64,000 nucleotides of DNA from Marinicella algicola. Its GTDB lineage: Bacteria > Pseudomonadota > Gammaproteobacteria > Xanthomonadales > Marinicellaceae. Where the stretch lies: NCBI RefSeq assembly GCF_028401385.1, contig NZ_JAQOMR010000001.1:2296501-2360500 (forward strand), read 5' to 3'. The notes under the pieces were generated by a model. The model saw nothing but the letters and a program-made list of their open reading frames with translations. It was not told the origin of the DNA and ran no database searches. A program made the translations under genes and the position numbers. Positions 10,366 to 20,476 of the stretch are shown here, piece by piece. Position 1 is the stretch's first letter, and each line of letters opens with the position of its first letter.

Positions 10366-10818
10366 CTAGCCCTGAAACCCTTCCCGGTCGCGCACGACCA
10401 TACATGTGCCGGACATCGATGCGATCAGTTTCGCAGGCCCATCGTCGCCCAGCGCATAGCCGCGCCCGTCGGTAACGATGATATTACTGCCGGGCTTGGT
10501 GACCTCGCCGCGAAACAGAAACCGACCCGCGCGCCCTGGCGAAAGCAGATTGACCTTGAACTCAATGGTGAGAAGCGACGCATCGGTATCGATCATGGTG
10601 TAGGCGGCATAGGTGCAGGCGGTCTCCATCCCCGTCGCGATCACCCCGGCATGGAGAATACCGTGTTGCTGGGTCAGCTTCTGGTCAAACGGAAACTCGA
10701 TCTCGACCACACCATGGCTGATGCGCGTCAGCTCCGCACCGAGCATCTCCATCGCGCCCTGGCTTGCAAAACTGTTCATGATCCGGGCGTGGAAGTCGCC
10801 GTGCTCGAAATTTGCCAT
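10366..10818 (-). CDS. PaaI-family hotdog thioesterase
   Basis: A 150-residue single-domain hotdog protein, probably an acyl-CoA thioesterase of unknown acyl preference. Family signatures are the QQHGILHAGVIATGMETA segment, where the catalytic Asp/Glu helix begins, and the TIEFKVNLLSPGRAGRFLFRGEV strand pair. Its stop abuts the nucleosidase start at 10365/10366, so the two genes are co-translated. Nothing in the sequence fixes the substrate. Confidence 0.82.
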   Translation of the reverse strand: MANFEHGDFHARIMNSFASQGAMEMLGAELTRISHGVVEIEFPFDQKLTQQHGILHAGVIATGMETACTYAAYTMIDTDASLLTIEFKVNLLSPGRAGRFLFRGEVTKPGSNIIVTDGRGYALGDDGPAKLIASMSGTCMVVRDREGFQG

Positions 10819-10878
10819 ACATCACCTCGTCCTGAGGTGAGATTGGCACGACCGCGTTTTCCCAACAAGCGGGAAAGA

Positions 10879-11333
10879 TCAATTGAGGTAAACGATTGAA
10901 ACGTTAAGCAATGTCGCGAAGGCGACCCAGGCTGCATACGGCAGAAACAGGGCGGCGGAAATGCGGTCTTTCCCCCAGCTGCGCGCAATGAACAACAAGA
11001 TGCCGGCAAGAAGCGCCAAGACGACAACGAGGGCTGCCACCGGCATCTCCATCCCGAAAAACAACGGTGACCAGGCAAGGTTGAGCACCAGAAGGGCTGT
11101 CCAGAGCGTCAGTGCGCCTGATGTTTCCGGTCGTCTTATGAAAAGCCGCGCTCCGGCCCAGCCGATCAGCACATAAAGCAGGCTCCAGGCGGGCGCGAAC
11201 ACCCAGTTCGGCGGGTTGAAGGGCGGCTTGGCGAGCGACTGGTACCATTCACCCGGCACGTTGGCGATGCCGACGATGAACCCTGCGACGACGACGCCGA
11301 CAATGAAGACGGCTTGGATAAAGATATTTTCAT
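10879..11333 (-). CDS. tspO: TspO/MBR family tryptophan-rich sensory protein, start broken by a frameshift
   Basis: TspO is a five-helix outer- or inner-membrane protein that binds porphyrins and cholesterol-like ligands and modulates pigment or stress genes. The core starts PGEWYQSLAKPPFNPPNWVF with WSLLYVLIGW and NLAWSPLFFG, all hallmark TspO motifs, and ends NVSIVYLN. The first transmembrane helix (FIVGVVVAGFIVGIANV) is in frame but has no start codon. Adding one A to the AAAA run (plus-strand TTTT at 11327-11330) puts ATG at 11333 in frame (MKNIFIQAV) and gives 151 residues. It lies 12 bases after the DUF1513 gene, so may belong to the iron/haem operon. Confidence 0.85.
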
Positions 11334-11345
11334 GGCAAGCCTAAT

Positions 11346-12448
11346 CTAGAGCGCAGATTTCGTTTGGCCAGTCAGGCGCTGGATATGCTGGTCGAAAGCG
11401 ACATTGTGGTGGCGGGCATTGAAGGTGCCACTATAAGTGCCGACGGCAAAGCCGTGGCGCGCCGGCGCAATGCCCGCAGCATCGGCGAGCCTGCGTGAAG
11501 AACGCAATTCGCCTGACGCCTCATCAAGTGTCACCACCATGCCGCTCGCCTTTGGCGAAGACAGGCCGATCAGGCCGTCGCGCGGATTGTAGGCGATGGC
11601 GCCGACGTAATTGCCAAGCCCGATGGTCATCTCATCCGGCAGTTCGGCAAGGAAAGCGCCTCGCCCGGCGCGAAACGACCGACAAGCGGCGGCAGAGCAT
11701 TGCGCGGCCCCTCATACTGGCAGGCGAACCAAACGCGGCCCGCCTCACCTATGGCAAGATGGCGCGTCGAAAGCTGGCTGAGATCTGCCGGCAGGGCGTG
11801 TTTTTCGACAAGCGCGCCCGAAGCTGCATTGATCAGCGCCAGCGACGGTTCCATATGATCAAGATTGAGTTTGGTGCGGCCAAAATCCGGGTGCGTTTCG
11901 ATCCCGCCATTGGCCGCCACCAGATACCGGCCGTCCGGGGAGACCGCCAGATCATGGGGGCCGATGCCATAGGTCGGGTATTCGCCGACACGGACAAAAC
12001 CGTCATGACCATCATAAATCCCGATCACGCCGCTGCGGTTTTCAAAATCATTCTCACTGGCATATAGAAACCGGCCATCGGGCGAGAAGGCGCCGTGACC
12101 GTAGAAATGCCGGTCGGCAACCGCGTGGATAATGAACCGGCCACCGCTGCCATCCGGCGAGAAGACCAGAACGAAGGTGCCGGGGCGGCGCGCGAAGGCC
12201 ACCACTTGCCCCGTTACGGGCGAAGCGGCGAGGCCGTGAATCCGGTCAGGCAGGTCGATTTCGGCGATAAAGTCCCCGGCCTCGCTCATCAGGGCCAGTG
12301 CAAAGCTGCGGTCGGGTTTTCGAATGCCGGTGGCGTAAACCGCATCGGCCCGCGACAGCGCCAAAGCGGCCTGCGGTTGAAGCCCGGCCAGAAAAGCCGC
12401 ACCCGCAGCCTTCACAAAGCTTCGACGGTCAACAAGCGGCGAGCGCAT
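11346..12448 (-). CDS. DUF1513 beta-propeller-like exported protein, frame broken once
   Basis: About 367 residues with a twin-arginine signal (DRRSFVKAAGAAFLAGL). The body has repeated strand motifs such as GAFSPDGRFLYASEND and DLAVSPDGRYLVAANGG, which suggest a WD40/YncE-like propeller. The frame breaks near 11649-11655; one added base joins GRFAPGEALS to LAELPDEMTIGLGNYVGAI. DUF1513 genes are usually the last member of imelysin/di-haem-oxidoreductase iron clusters, exactly as here. The molecular role is unknown; periplasmic support of iron uptake is inference from context. Confidence 0.8.
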
Positions 12449-12453
12449 GGCAA

Positions 12454-13539
12454 TCAGTCTCCGTCAGAAAAGGAGAAGCCTGCGCCAAGGCCGATCGCGC
12501 CGCCATACCGGTCATTGAGCCTGAGGATCAGATCCTTGGTGTTGATCAGCAGGTAATTGAGTTTGGCAAGCTGATCGGGGTCGGACATCGCGACCTTGAT
12601 ATCCGGGTCCATGTCGCCGACCACGCCTTCGACAGACGAAAACAGGAAGTTGATCGAGGAGATGATGGAACGCACGCCCTCGTCAAGCAGATCAACCATT
12701 TCCGATTGGTTCAAAAGCGCTTGCAGCCCTTCGAGATTGGCAAGGATCGAGGGCCGGTGTTTTCTGAACGCCAGTAGATTGCACGGGTGGGAATGTTCGG
12801 GCCGTCCTCGCCACGATAGAAATATTCGATCCGGTAATCACGCACCGTCTCCATACCGTGCACCAGCACGCCGAGCAGCGCCGTCAGCGCCTCGTCATTG
12901 GTGCGAAACAGCGGATTGTCGGGTCCGGGCTTTTCCAGTGGGCAGCAGCACCATCAGGCGCATCCCATTCGGCGGCGAGTTCACCTGCGATAGTGTCGAC
13001 ATTTTCGGCAATCGCCGCACCGTAACGGCAGCGATAGGTCTCCGGCTCATCGAACATCGTCTCGTATTGCGTCCCGAACAGCACGAATTCGAGCGCCAGC
13101 AGTCCCTGCATGGCAACGCTTTTTCCGGCAGATAGGCGGGATCGGTGGCGGTCTCGTCCTGCTCTATGATCGCGGCCTGCACCTGTTTCAGGCCGATGCT
13201 CTTGCGGTCGGGGTAAAACAGGATGCGTTCGAAACGATGATCGTCGATCACAGGGCCGGTGCGCACGATCTCGATATGCGACCAGGCCGTGACCAGTTGG
13301 TCATAGGCTGTGATCGCATCGCCATAGGTCGCTTCGTCGGGTGCCGCGCAGAAGGCGGCCATTGCCGAAGCCATGGTGCCGGTTGCCGCCTCGAATGCGT
13401 GATAGCCGGGGCGGATAAAACCGTCGACGGCCTTTTCCAGTACCATCGGCACGGCATCCTCGTTCATTGCCCGGGCACTGCCCGCACCAAACGGCAGCGC
13501 GAGCAGGACGGCGAAGGCGGTTCCGGCAAGATGTCTCAC
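12454..13539 (-). CDS. Imelysin-family periplasmic iron-uptake protein (second copy), frame broken three times
   Basis: Imelysin (M75) proteins bind ferric iron or a chelate in the periplasm. I place the start at GTG 13539, giving signal MRHLAGTAFAVLLALPFGAG with TGAGG upstream; a TTG 18 bases earlier is possible. Family segments include GYHAFE near the N-terminus, AMQGLLALEFVLFG, the ALTALLGVLVHGME strand and NLEGLQALLNQSE. Three one-base losses in A runs (plus-strand T runs at 13120-13124, 12931-12934 and 12760-12763) split it. With them restored the protein is 362 residues. It follows the di-haem oxidoreductase by 14 bases. Confidence 0.82.
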
Positions 13540-13553
13540 AGCGACCTCATGTC

Positions 13554-15089
13554 TCAAAGCGATTCCAAGAATTTGATCAGCGCGTCTCTATCCTCTTTCG
13601 GCGCATTGGCGAAATTGTCGCGCGCGGCTTCAGCCTCGCCGCCATGCCAGAGGATTGCCTCGGTACGGTTGCGTGCCCGGCCATCATGCAGAAAGAAGGA
13701 ATGGCCGCTCACGACCTCCGTCAGCCCCGTGCCCCAGAGCGGCGCGGTGCGCCATTCATAGCCATCGGCAACGCCTACCTGTTGATGATCGGCAAGCCCC
13801 TCGCCCATATCATGCAGCAGAAAATCGGAATAGGGCCAGATCAGCTGAAACCGATGGGCAGGGTTTTCCGCATTGCGGCTGGTCACATATTTCGGTGTGT
13901 GGCAGGCGGCGCAGCCGGCCTCGTAAAACACCTGCTTACCGCGCAAAACCTCAGGATCATCGACATCGCGACGCGCGGGCACGGCGAGATTTTCGGAGTA
14001 AAACGTGACCAGATCCATCACCGGATCAGGCGCTTCGGTTTCGCCGAGCCGGGGCTGGGCGCCGTGCGGCAGGTCGAGGCAGGCGGCTTCTGTTTCAGAG
14101 CAATCGCCCCAGTGGTTCGGCGCATCGGGTGACGAGATGCCAATATCACCGGAAAACGCGCCAGACGACTGATCGCGGACGCTGGCATTCTGGGCCTTCC
14201 AGCCGAACCGGCCGAGCTTGACGTCACCTGTGCGATGATCGCTGACGATGGCCGGGCGGCCGGAAATGCCGTCGCCATCGGTGTCCTCGGGGTCGGCCTT
14301 TGCCAGAATGTCAGCGGGATGGATCGCCTGGATCAGCCCCATGCCGATCATCTGGTTGGCAATCCGCGGCGAAAGAGTCGTGTCATCGCCCAACGGACCA
14401 TAGGCGAGATCGGTCACGCTGTAGCTCGGTTCGCGCAGCGAGACGACCGTACCGTCTCCAAGCGTAACCGGCTTTTCCGCATAATCAATCTTCATGTGCC
14501 CTTCCGCTTCGAGGCCCGGAACGGCAAAGTCCTGAAACTGACCGCCATAGACTTCGTCGGGAAAATTGACCGTCTCATAGCTGTCGATACGGGCCTGTTC
14601 TTCCGGCGTGCGGGCTGGCCGCGCCAGACGCAAAAACATCGAGGTCGCGTCGCTGTCGCCTTCGGGCGGATGGCCGCGACCGTCCTTCAGGTGACAGCTC
14701 TGGCAGGAGCGAGCGTTGAAGAGCGGGCCGAGACCGTCCGAGGCCTGCGTGGAGGACGGCGACGACACCCAGAATTTGCGAAACAGCGCATTGCCGAGCT
14801 TGAAGGTTTCTTCTTCGGCGAAGGTGATATTGGCAGAGGATTTTGAAAACACATCGCGGTTGACGGTGGCCTTGGTGGTCGCCGCGCCACCCTGCATGGT
14901 CTCGAAACGTTCAGCCCTGGTAAAATCATCAGTCGGTTGCGTGACGCTCTCCACGCGGACCTTGTCCTTGGCGTTGAGATCGTCTCGCGCCTCAGGCAGC
15001 GGCCAGTCCTGGGCAAGTGCTGCAAAACCGAACAAGGCGGCAAAAGCCGCCAAAGGAATAGCTTTCGAATACTGCAATATCATCGTCAT
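13554..15089 (-). CDS. Di-haem oxidoreductase / DUF1111-type c-type cytochrome
   Basis: A 511-residue exported protein with a signal peptide (IPLAAFAALFGFAALA) and two CxxCH haem-c sites, RSCQSCH near residue 130 and GCAACH near residue 395. A calcium-like DTDGDGISGRP loop lies between them. The arrangement fits the di-haem oxidoreductase (thiol-oxidoreductase-like) proteins encoded with imelysin genes. It probably handles electron transfer to or from an iron or copper centre in the periplasm; the donor and acceptor are not visible. It is the second gene of the imelysin operon, intact, with 55 bases to imelysin 1. Confidence 0.87.
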   Translation of the reverse strand: MTMILQYSKAIPLAAFAALFGFAALAQDWPLPEARDDLNAKDKVRVESVTQPTDDFTRAERFETMQGGAATTKATVNRDVFSKSSANITFAEEETFKLGNALFRKFWVSSPSSTQASDGLGPLFNARSCQSCHLKDGRGHPPEGDSDATSMFLRLARPARTPEEQARIDSYETVNFPDEVYGGQFQDFAVPGLEAEGHMKIDYAEKPVTLGDGTVVSLREPSYSVTDLAYGPLGDDTTLSPRIANQMIGMGLIQAIHPADILAKADPEDTDGDGISGRPAIVSDHRTGDVKLGRFGWKAQNASVRDQSSGAFSGDIGISSPDAPNHWGDCSETEAACLDLPHGAQPRLGETEAPDPVMDLVTFYSENLAVPARRDVDDPEVLRGKQVFYEAGCAACHTPKYVTSRNAENPAHRFQLIWPYSDFLLHDMGEGLADHQQVGVADGYEWRTAPLWGTGLTEVVSGHSFFLHDGRARNRTEAILWHGGEAEAARDNFANAPKEDRDALIKFLESL

Positions 15090-15144
15090 TCATGCCCGCT
15101 GGAAGGAGGGTCCCGCATATGACACGGGACCATCCATATTGATC

Positions 15145-16429
15145 TTATTGGAAAACAGCGTTGGGGTTGTCCAGGCTGTCGGAACCTTCAAGTTCGATCT
15201 GGCCGAGTTCAAGGGCTGCAATGGCGCGCTCGATCGACGGGGTCTGCGCGATCAGGCCATCGATGGCGGCCTGAACGGTGGCATTGCCCTTGTCATTGCC
15301 TTCACCGATCATCTGGTCATAGGCCTCGACCGTGTTGGCGCGCGTCGCCATGGCTTCCATGGCCTCGACCGTGTCAACGAGCTTGGCCTTGATTTCCGCG
15401 TCAAGCGCCGCGTCCTTGGCAGCCACCAGTTCGGACACCGAAGCGCCGGTCATCTCAGTACCATCAACGCGGACATAGTCGCCGGTATAGGCCTGCAGGA
15501 TGCCGATGACATCGTTGAGATGCGAGGCATGCGTGTTGTCGGAGAAGCAATCATGTTCTTCTTCCGGATCGTGCAACAGAAGGCCGAGCTTCATGCGCTC
15601 ACCGGCAAGCTCACCATAGGAGAGCGAGCCCATGCCCGTCAGGATCGCCGAAACGCCGACCGTCGGGTCCTCGGTCACATAGGTGTAGGCTTGGCCGCCC
15701 TGTTCCCATGCCGCCACGATGTCTTCAAGATCGGAGATCAGCAGTTCGGATGCTGCGACAAGATAGGCGGCGCGACGGTCGCAATTGCCGTTGGTGCAAT
15801 CCTCGCCCGTCAGGTAATCGGTATAGGAACGTTCGCCCGCACCGGCATCCGTGCCGTTCAGATCCTGTCCCCAAAGCAGAAATTCAATCGCGTGATAACC
15901 GGTCGCAACATTGGCCTCGATGCCACCGGCCTCATGCAGCGTGTTGGCCAGCAGATCCGGCGTGATCTCGGTCGCGTCGACCGTTTCGCCATTGATCTCG
16001 ATTTGCGGATTGGCAATCACATTGGCGGTGTAGAGCGTATTCTCGTCGCTTTCCATGCCGTAGGAAGCGTCGACATAGTCGATCAGGCCTTCGTCCAGCG
16101 GCCAGGCATTAACCTTGCCTTCCCAATCATCGACGGCCGGGTTGCCGAAACGGTAGACCTCGGTCTGCTGATAGGGAACGCGCGCAGCGATCCAGGCGTC
16201 CTTGGCGGCAGTCTGCGTTTTTCGCTTGGGCTTTCGATGAAAGCCTGGATGGCCTGATCGAGTGCCTGCGCCGTCGTCAGGGAATCCTGATATTTGGCAT
16301 GAGCGACATCGGCATAATGCTTGACGACATCTTCCGGCGTCACATCCGCTGCAAACGCCGGCATGGCAGCGACAACGGTTGAGGCCGCGATAGCGAAAGC
16401 GCTACGCGCATCTGGGTCGTGCGTTTCAT
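15145..16429 (-). CDS. Imelysin-family iron-regulated protein (IrpA-like), frame broken twice
   Basis: First gene of the iron operon. The imelysin domain shows GGIEANVATGYHAIEFLLWGQDLNG, where the GxHxxE motif is a proposed metal site, and HASHLNDVIGILQAYTG. The signal peptide (SAFAIAASTVVAAMPAFA) is out of frame with ATG 16427-16429, which has an AGAGGG ribosome-binding site. One base missing near 16400-16425 and one A missing from the run at 16218-16222 restore 428 residues, the family length. It is followed by the di-haem oxidoreductase. Iron regulation is expected from the family, but I could not identify a convincing Fur/RirA site. Confidence 0.84.
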
Positions 16430-16582
16430 CAAATCCCTCTCCTTCAGTGAAGTTCACGCTAAGTTAATCGCGGCCTACATGAAGGAAAAATAAACTTGTG
16501 TCAAATAATCCAGTTATCGACTGGACATTTGCCACACACGCCGATCTCGCGCCTTGATGTTCGTCAGTTCAGGTGCTGGTTC

Positions 16583-17878
16583 TCAGAATTTTCGGCTGAC
16601 AGTCGCGCAAAAGAAACCATCGGTCCCCGTTGCTGCCGGTGTCAGTGTTGCATAGCCTTCGCCGGAGAAATGCGGTCGTGCGTCAACGCCCGGGAATGTC
16701 GCCGTCCAGACCGGCTCCATATCGATGGCTTCGAACACGCTGCCATGCTCGCTTGCCAGGAACGCGGCAATTTGGTGCTGGTTTTCTTCCGGCAGAAGAG
16801 AGCAGGTCACATAGGTGAGCCGCCCGCCCGGCTTGACGAAACGCGAAGCCTCGGCCAGTACTTCCGCCTGCTGGGCCATGCGCTCATCCAGGTTCTTTTC
16901 CGACAGGCGCCATTTGATGTCGGGACGGCGCCGCCATGTGCCGGTCCCCGTGCACGGCGCGTCAACCAGAACATGATCGAACCGCCCCGCAAGCCCATCA
17001 AGATCAGCAATTGCGTCATGGACCTGCACATTGCGCGTCCCCGCCCGCTTCAGTCGCTCGATGATCGGAGCAAGGCGATTGCGGTCGGCATCGTAAGCGT
17101 GAACCTGCCCGGCATTGCCCATCGCGGCTGAAAGCGCCAGCGTCTTGCCGCCGCCGCCCGCACAAAAATCGAGAACCTGATCGCCGGCCTTCGCTCCAAC
17201 CAGTGTCGCCACAATCTGCGATCCCTGATCTTGCACTTCGAACCAGCCCTTCTGGAAGGACAATTCGGCAGTGACGTTGGGCAGGCGGTCAGACCCGTTC
17301 CCAGGCGCGATGCGAAGGCAATCCGGCGCGATCTCACCTTCCTTGGGCCCGCTTCGGCTCAATGCCTTCATCACCTTTTCGCGTTTTGCCTTCAGCGTGT
17401 TGACACGCAGATCGAGCGACGGCCTGAGGTTCAATGCCTCGGCTTCGGCAAGCCAGTTGTCACCGAAATTCGCCTTGAACGATGGCAGCAGCCATGCCGG
17501 GAGATCACCGCGAACCTCATCCGGAGCCTCGGCGAGGTCACGCGCAGCAAAGGCCTCAAGTGCTGCCTCAGGCAGAGGTTGAGGGGCGAACTTGTCGCCA
17601 TCGAGCTGTTCAGCCAGCGCCTCGGGCGAAAGCCCCCACTGGCGGAACAACACTGCATGGGCAAGGGCTGCCGGGCTGTCATCATCCATCAGAAAGGCAT
17701 GGGACAACTTCAACCGCAGCGCATCATAGACAATGTTGCCGATGGCCGCACGGTCGCCGGAACCGGCGAAACGATGCGACGTGCCCCAGTCCTTCAGAGC
17801 GCTGGCGATTGGCCGCCGCCGTTCATCCACATCCGTCAGAACTTCAATCGCGCCCGAAAGGCGTCCGCCGATGCGCAT
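16583..17878 (-). CDS. rsmB: RsmB/NOP family RNA (cytosine-5) methyltransferase
   Basis: An SAM-dependent rRNA m5C methyltransferase of the RsmB/Sun type. The 431-residue protein starts at ATG 17878 (MRIGGRLSGAIEVL) and has a NusB-like N-terminal region. The methyltransferase fold follows: SAM-binding LDFCAGGGGKTLALS, the catalytic proline-cysteine motif VDAPCTGTGTWRRRPD and the second cysteine motif VTCSLLPEEN. The exact target (C967 of 16S rRNA in E. coli RsmB) is inferred by family. It precedes the ubiB-ubiE block but is separated from ubiB by 79 bases. Confidence 0.9.
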   Translation of the reverse strand: MRIGGRLSGAIEVLTDVDERRRPIASALKDWGTSHRFAGSGDRAAIGNIVYDALRLKLSHAFLMDDDSPAALAHAVLFRQWGLSPEALAEQLDGDKFAPQPLPEAALEAFAARDLAEAPDEVRGDLPAWLLPSFKANFGDNWLAEAEALNLRPSLDLRVNTLKAKREKVMKALSRSGPKEGEIAPDCLRIAPGNGSDRLPNVTAELSFQKGWFEVQDQGSQIVATLVGAKAGDQVLDFCAGGGGKTLALSAAMGNAGQVHAYDADRNRLAPIIERLKRAGTRNVQVHDAIADLDGLAGRFDHVLVDAPCTGTGTWRRRPDIKWRLSEKNLDERMAQQAEVLAEASRFVKPGGRLTYVTCSLLPEENQHQIAAFLASEHGSVFEAIDMEPVWTATFPGVDARPHFSGEGYATLTPAATGTDGFFCATVSRKF

Positions 17879-17957
17879 CAGCAATACTCCATAAAATGGT
17901 CAAAAACGCCGACAGCCTGGTGCGGCCAGCGGCAAACAAAAACAGCTTTCGCCAGAT

Positions 17958-19550
17958 TTAGCCGAACCAGACGAACGACGCTGCGACTGCGATGTAGACA
18001 AGCACAATGGCGATCAGCCAGAGGGCCAAACGGCCAGAGCGGGTGTGACGGGCCTCGGCCCTGCCGATCGCTTCGGCCGTCGTCTCATCAAACCGCAGGC
18101 CCTTTTCGCTCATGGCGATGATTTCGTTGTGGAATTTCTCGGTCTTGTCGGCGATTTCCGGCACGGCTTCAGCCAGCTTCAGCGCGGCGCGCATGCCATC
18201 ACGCATATCGGAAAGCACGCGTTTCGGCCCGAGATTCTCCTCGATCCACTTGCCGACCACCGGCTCGGAGGCCTTCCACATGTTGAAATGCGGGTCCAGC
18301 ATGCGTGACACGCCCTCGACCACCACCATGGTTTTCTGCAGGTTGATGAGCTGCGTCTGGGTCGACATGTCGAAAATTTCTGTGATCTCGAACAGCAGCG
18401 TCAAAAGCTTGCCCATGGAGATCGTCTCGGCAGACTGGCCGTGAATCGGTTCGCCGATGGCGCGGATCGCCTGAGCAAACGAGGCCTTGTTGTGATGCCC
18501 CGGCACATAGCCGGCCTCGAAATGGGCCTCGGCCACCCGCATGTAATCGCGGGTGATGAAACCATAAAGGATTTCGGCGAGAACCCGCTTTTCCTTCTTT
18601 CCGAGCCGTCCGACAATGCCCATATCGACCGCGACGATGATGCCGTCATGGTCGACGAACAGATTGCCCGGATGCATGTCGGCGTGAAAGAAACCGTCGC
18701 GCAGCGTATGGCGCAGGAAGGACTGGATCAGCGTGACCGCCAGTTCTTCCAGATTGTGACCGGCAGCCTTCAGACCCTCGAGATCGGACATCTTGACGCC
18801 GTCGATCCATTCCATGGTGACGACATCGCGCCCGGTGCGCTCCCAGTCCACTTTCGGCAAGCGGAACCCCTGATCTTCGGCGGTATTCTCCGTCATCTCG
18901 GAAATCGCCGCCGCCTCGAGCCGCAGATCCATCTCGATCTTGGTAGTCTGTTCCAGCGTGCGTGTGATATCAACCGGGCGCAGCCGCCGGCTGGAACGGA
19001 TAAACCGCTCCTGCATGCGCGAAACCAGATACATCGCCCCCAGGTCTTCCTGGAAACGCTGTCGGATGCCGGGGCGGATCACCTTGACGGCGACCTTATG
19101 CCGGCGCCCGTCGCGGTCAATCACTTCCGCAGGGTGCACCTGCGCGATAGAGGCTGCAGCAATCGGGTCACCGAAAGACGTGTACAGTTCCTCAACCGGG
19201 CGACCGAGCGAATTGCGGATGGTGGACTTCGAAGCCTCCACCGGAAAAAACGGCATCCGGTCCTGCAATTGCGCAAGATCGTTGGCAAAGCCATCGCCGA
19301 CCACGTCGGGACGCGTCGCCAGAAACTGGCCCATCTTGACATAGGAAGGACCGAGCCGCGAGATCGCCTTGCCAAGCCGGTCGGACCGCGCCTTCTTGCG
19401 CGCGCCGGGCCGTGCAAACGGCACAAGCAGGGTCTTCACAAGGCGCGCATAGGCCGGCAGGCCTTCCGACGGCAGTGCATTGATCACGCCTTCGCGGGCG
19501 AGCACCCAGCCGACGCCGAGGAGACTGAAATAGGATCGAAACGCGCCCAT
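17958..19550 (-). CDS. ubiB: Ubiquinone biosynthesis protein UbiB (ABC1 kinase-like)
   Basis: UbiB is an atypical protein-kinase-like ATPase needed for ubiquinone synthesis, probably extracting lipid intermediates from the membrane. The 530-residue protein contains the UbiB-specific KxGQ motif (YVKMGQFLATRPD), the alanine-rich nucleotide loop (AAASIAQVH), the invariant lysine VAVKVIRPG, the catalytic FHADMHPGNLF and the metal aspartate VAVDMGIVGR. Two hydrophobic helices lie at the C-terminus. It is 9 bases downstream of ubiE in the same direction, forming a ubiE-ubiB unit. Confidence 0.95.
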   Translation of the reverse strand: MGAFRSYFSLLGVGWVLAREGVINALPSEGLPAYARLVKTLLVPFARPGARKKARSDRLGKAISRLGPSYVKMGQFLATRPDVVGDGFANDLAQLQDRMPFFPVEASKSTIRNSLGRPVEELYTSFGDPIAAASIAQVHPAEVIDRDGRRHKVAVKVIRPGIRQRFQEDLGAMYLVSRMQERFIRSSRRLRPVDITRTLEQTTKIEMDLRLEAAAISEMTENTAEDQGFRLPKVDWERTGRDVVTMEWIDGVKMSDLEGLKAAGHNLEELAVTLIQSFLRHTLRDGFFHADMHPGNLFVDHDGIIVAVDMGIVGRLGKKEKRVLAEILYGFITRDYMRVAEAHFEAGYVPGHHNKASFAQAIRAIGEPIHGQSAETISMGKLLTLLFEITEIFDMSTQTQLINLQKTMVVVEGVSRMLDPHFNMWKASEPVVGKWIEENLGPKRVLSDMRDGMRAALKLAEAVPEIADKTEKFHNEIIAMSEKGLRFDETTAEAIGRAEARHTRSGRLALWLIAIVLVYIAVAASFVWFG

Positions 19551-19559
19551 GAGCCGTGC

Positions 19560-20336
19560 CTAAAGCTTCCAGCCAGAATGAAGTGCGGAAATACCGCCCG
19601 AATAATTGGTGAATTTGACGCGCGAGAACCCGGCGTGCTCAATCATGCTGGCAAAATCCTTCTGGCTCGGGAATTTGCGGATCGATTCGACTAGATAGCG
19701 ATAGGGCTCGCCGTCGCCGGCGACCGCCTTGCCGACCAGCGGAATGGCGTGGAACGACCACGCCTCGTACACCTTGTCGAGGACTGGCATCTCGACCTCT
19801 GAAAATTCGAGCACCAGAAGGCGCCCGCCGCGCTTCAAGACGCGATATGCCTCCGCCAGCGCCTTGTCGATATGGGGCACGTTGCGGATGCCGAAGGCGA
19901 TCGTATAAGCATCGAAACTCTTGTCCTCGAACGGCAGATCCTCCGCATTGGCCTCGACAAAGGTGAGATTGCCGGAAAGCCCTTTCTTGGCCGCCCGCTC
20001 CTCGCCGACGGCGAGCATGGAGCCGTTGATATCCAGCACTGTTGCCTGCGCCAGACCGCGCGAGGCCTTGACGATGCGAAACGCAATGTCGCCGGTGCCG
20101 CCGGCAACATCGAGCACACGGTAATCGGGGCTCGGCGGCGGATTGAGCGCACCAACCATGCCCTCCTTCCAGGCCCGGTGCAGGCCTGCCGACATCAGAT
20201 CGTTCATCATGTCGTAGCGCTTGGCGACCTTGTGAAACACGTCGTTGACGAGCGGCTGTTTTTCACCGTCGGCCACATCCTTGAAGCCGAAGGAGGTTTC
20301 CATGCCACCGTTCGCGCCGGTTCGGCTTTCCGCCAT
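19560..20336 (-). CDS. ubiE: Demethylmenaquinone/2-methoxy-6-polyprenyl-1,4-benzoquinol methyltransferase
   Basis: UbiE is the SAM-dependent C-methyltransferase of ubiquinone synthesis. The 258-residue protein has the UbiE signatures [19 protein letters not shown] near residue 35, the SAM-binding [14 protein letters not shown], and the C-terminal GYFKP-type region here written [21 protein letters not shown]. It ends [15 protein letters not shown], the standard UbiE terminus. It heads the ubiE-ubiB pair and is divergent from mutM with 140 bases between starts. Confidence 0.95.
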   Translation of the reverse strand: MAESRTGANGGMETSFGFKDVADGEKQPLVNDVFHKVAKRYDMMNDLMSAGLHRAWKEGMVGALNPPPSPDYRVLDVAGGTGDIAFRIVKASRGLAQATVLDINGSMLAVGEERAAKKGLSGNLTFVEANAEDLPFEDKSFDAYTIAFGIRNVPHIDKALAEAYRVLKRGGRLLVLEFSEVEMPVLDKVYEAWSFHAIPLVGKAVAGDGEPYRYLVESIRKFPSQKDFASMIEHAGFSRVKFTNYSGGISALHSGWKL

Positions 20337-20476
20337 GTTCGCACCTATCCGTTACCCGATTGATTTTGCAGGCGACCATAGCGAAAGCTGAAGCCTTGCG
20401 CTATTGCTGCCGCCCGCCGACAGTGCGGCTATAAACCGAAACGGAATAAAGCGAAACGCCAAAGGCTTAAAATAAC

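Noticed and set aside
12454..13539. Second imelysin gene as a true pseudogene
   Set aside because: All three breaks are single bases in A runs and the rest of the coding sequence is conserved; the same error pattern affects essential genes nearby.
14716..16257. A 513-codon plus-strand frame opposite the imelysin and di-haem genes
   Set aside because: The minus-strand genes are clearly real by motifs; the antisense frame has no recognisable domain.
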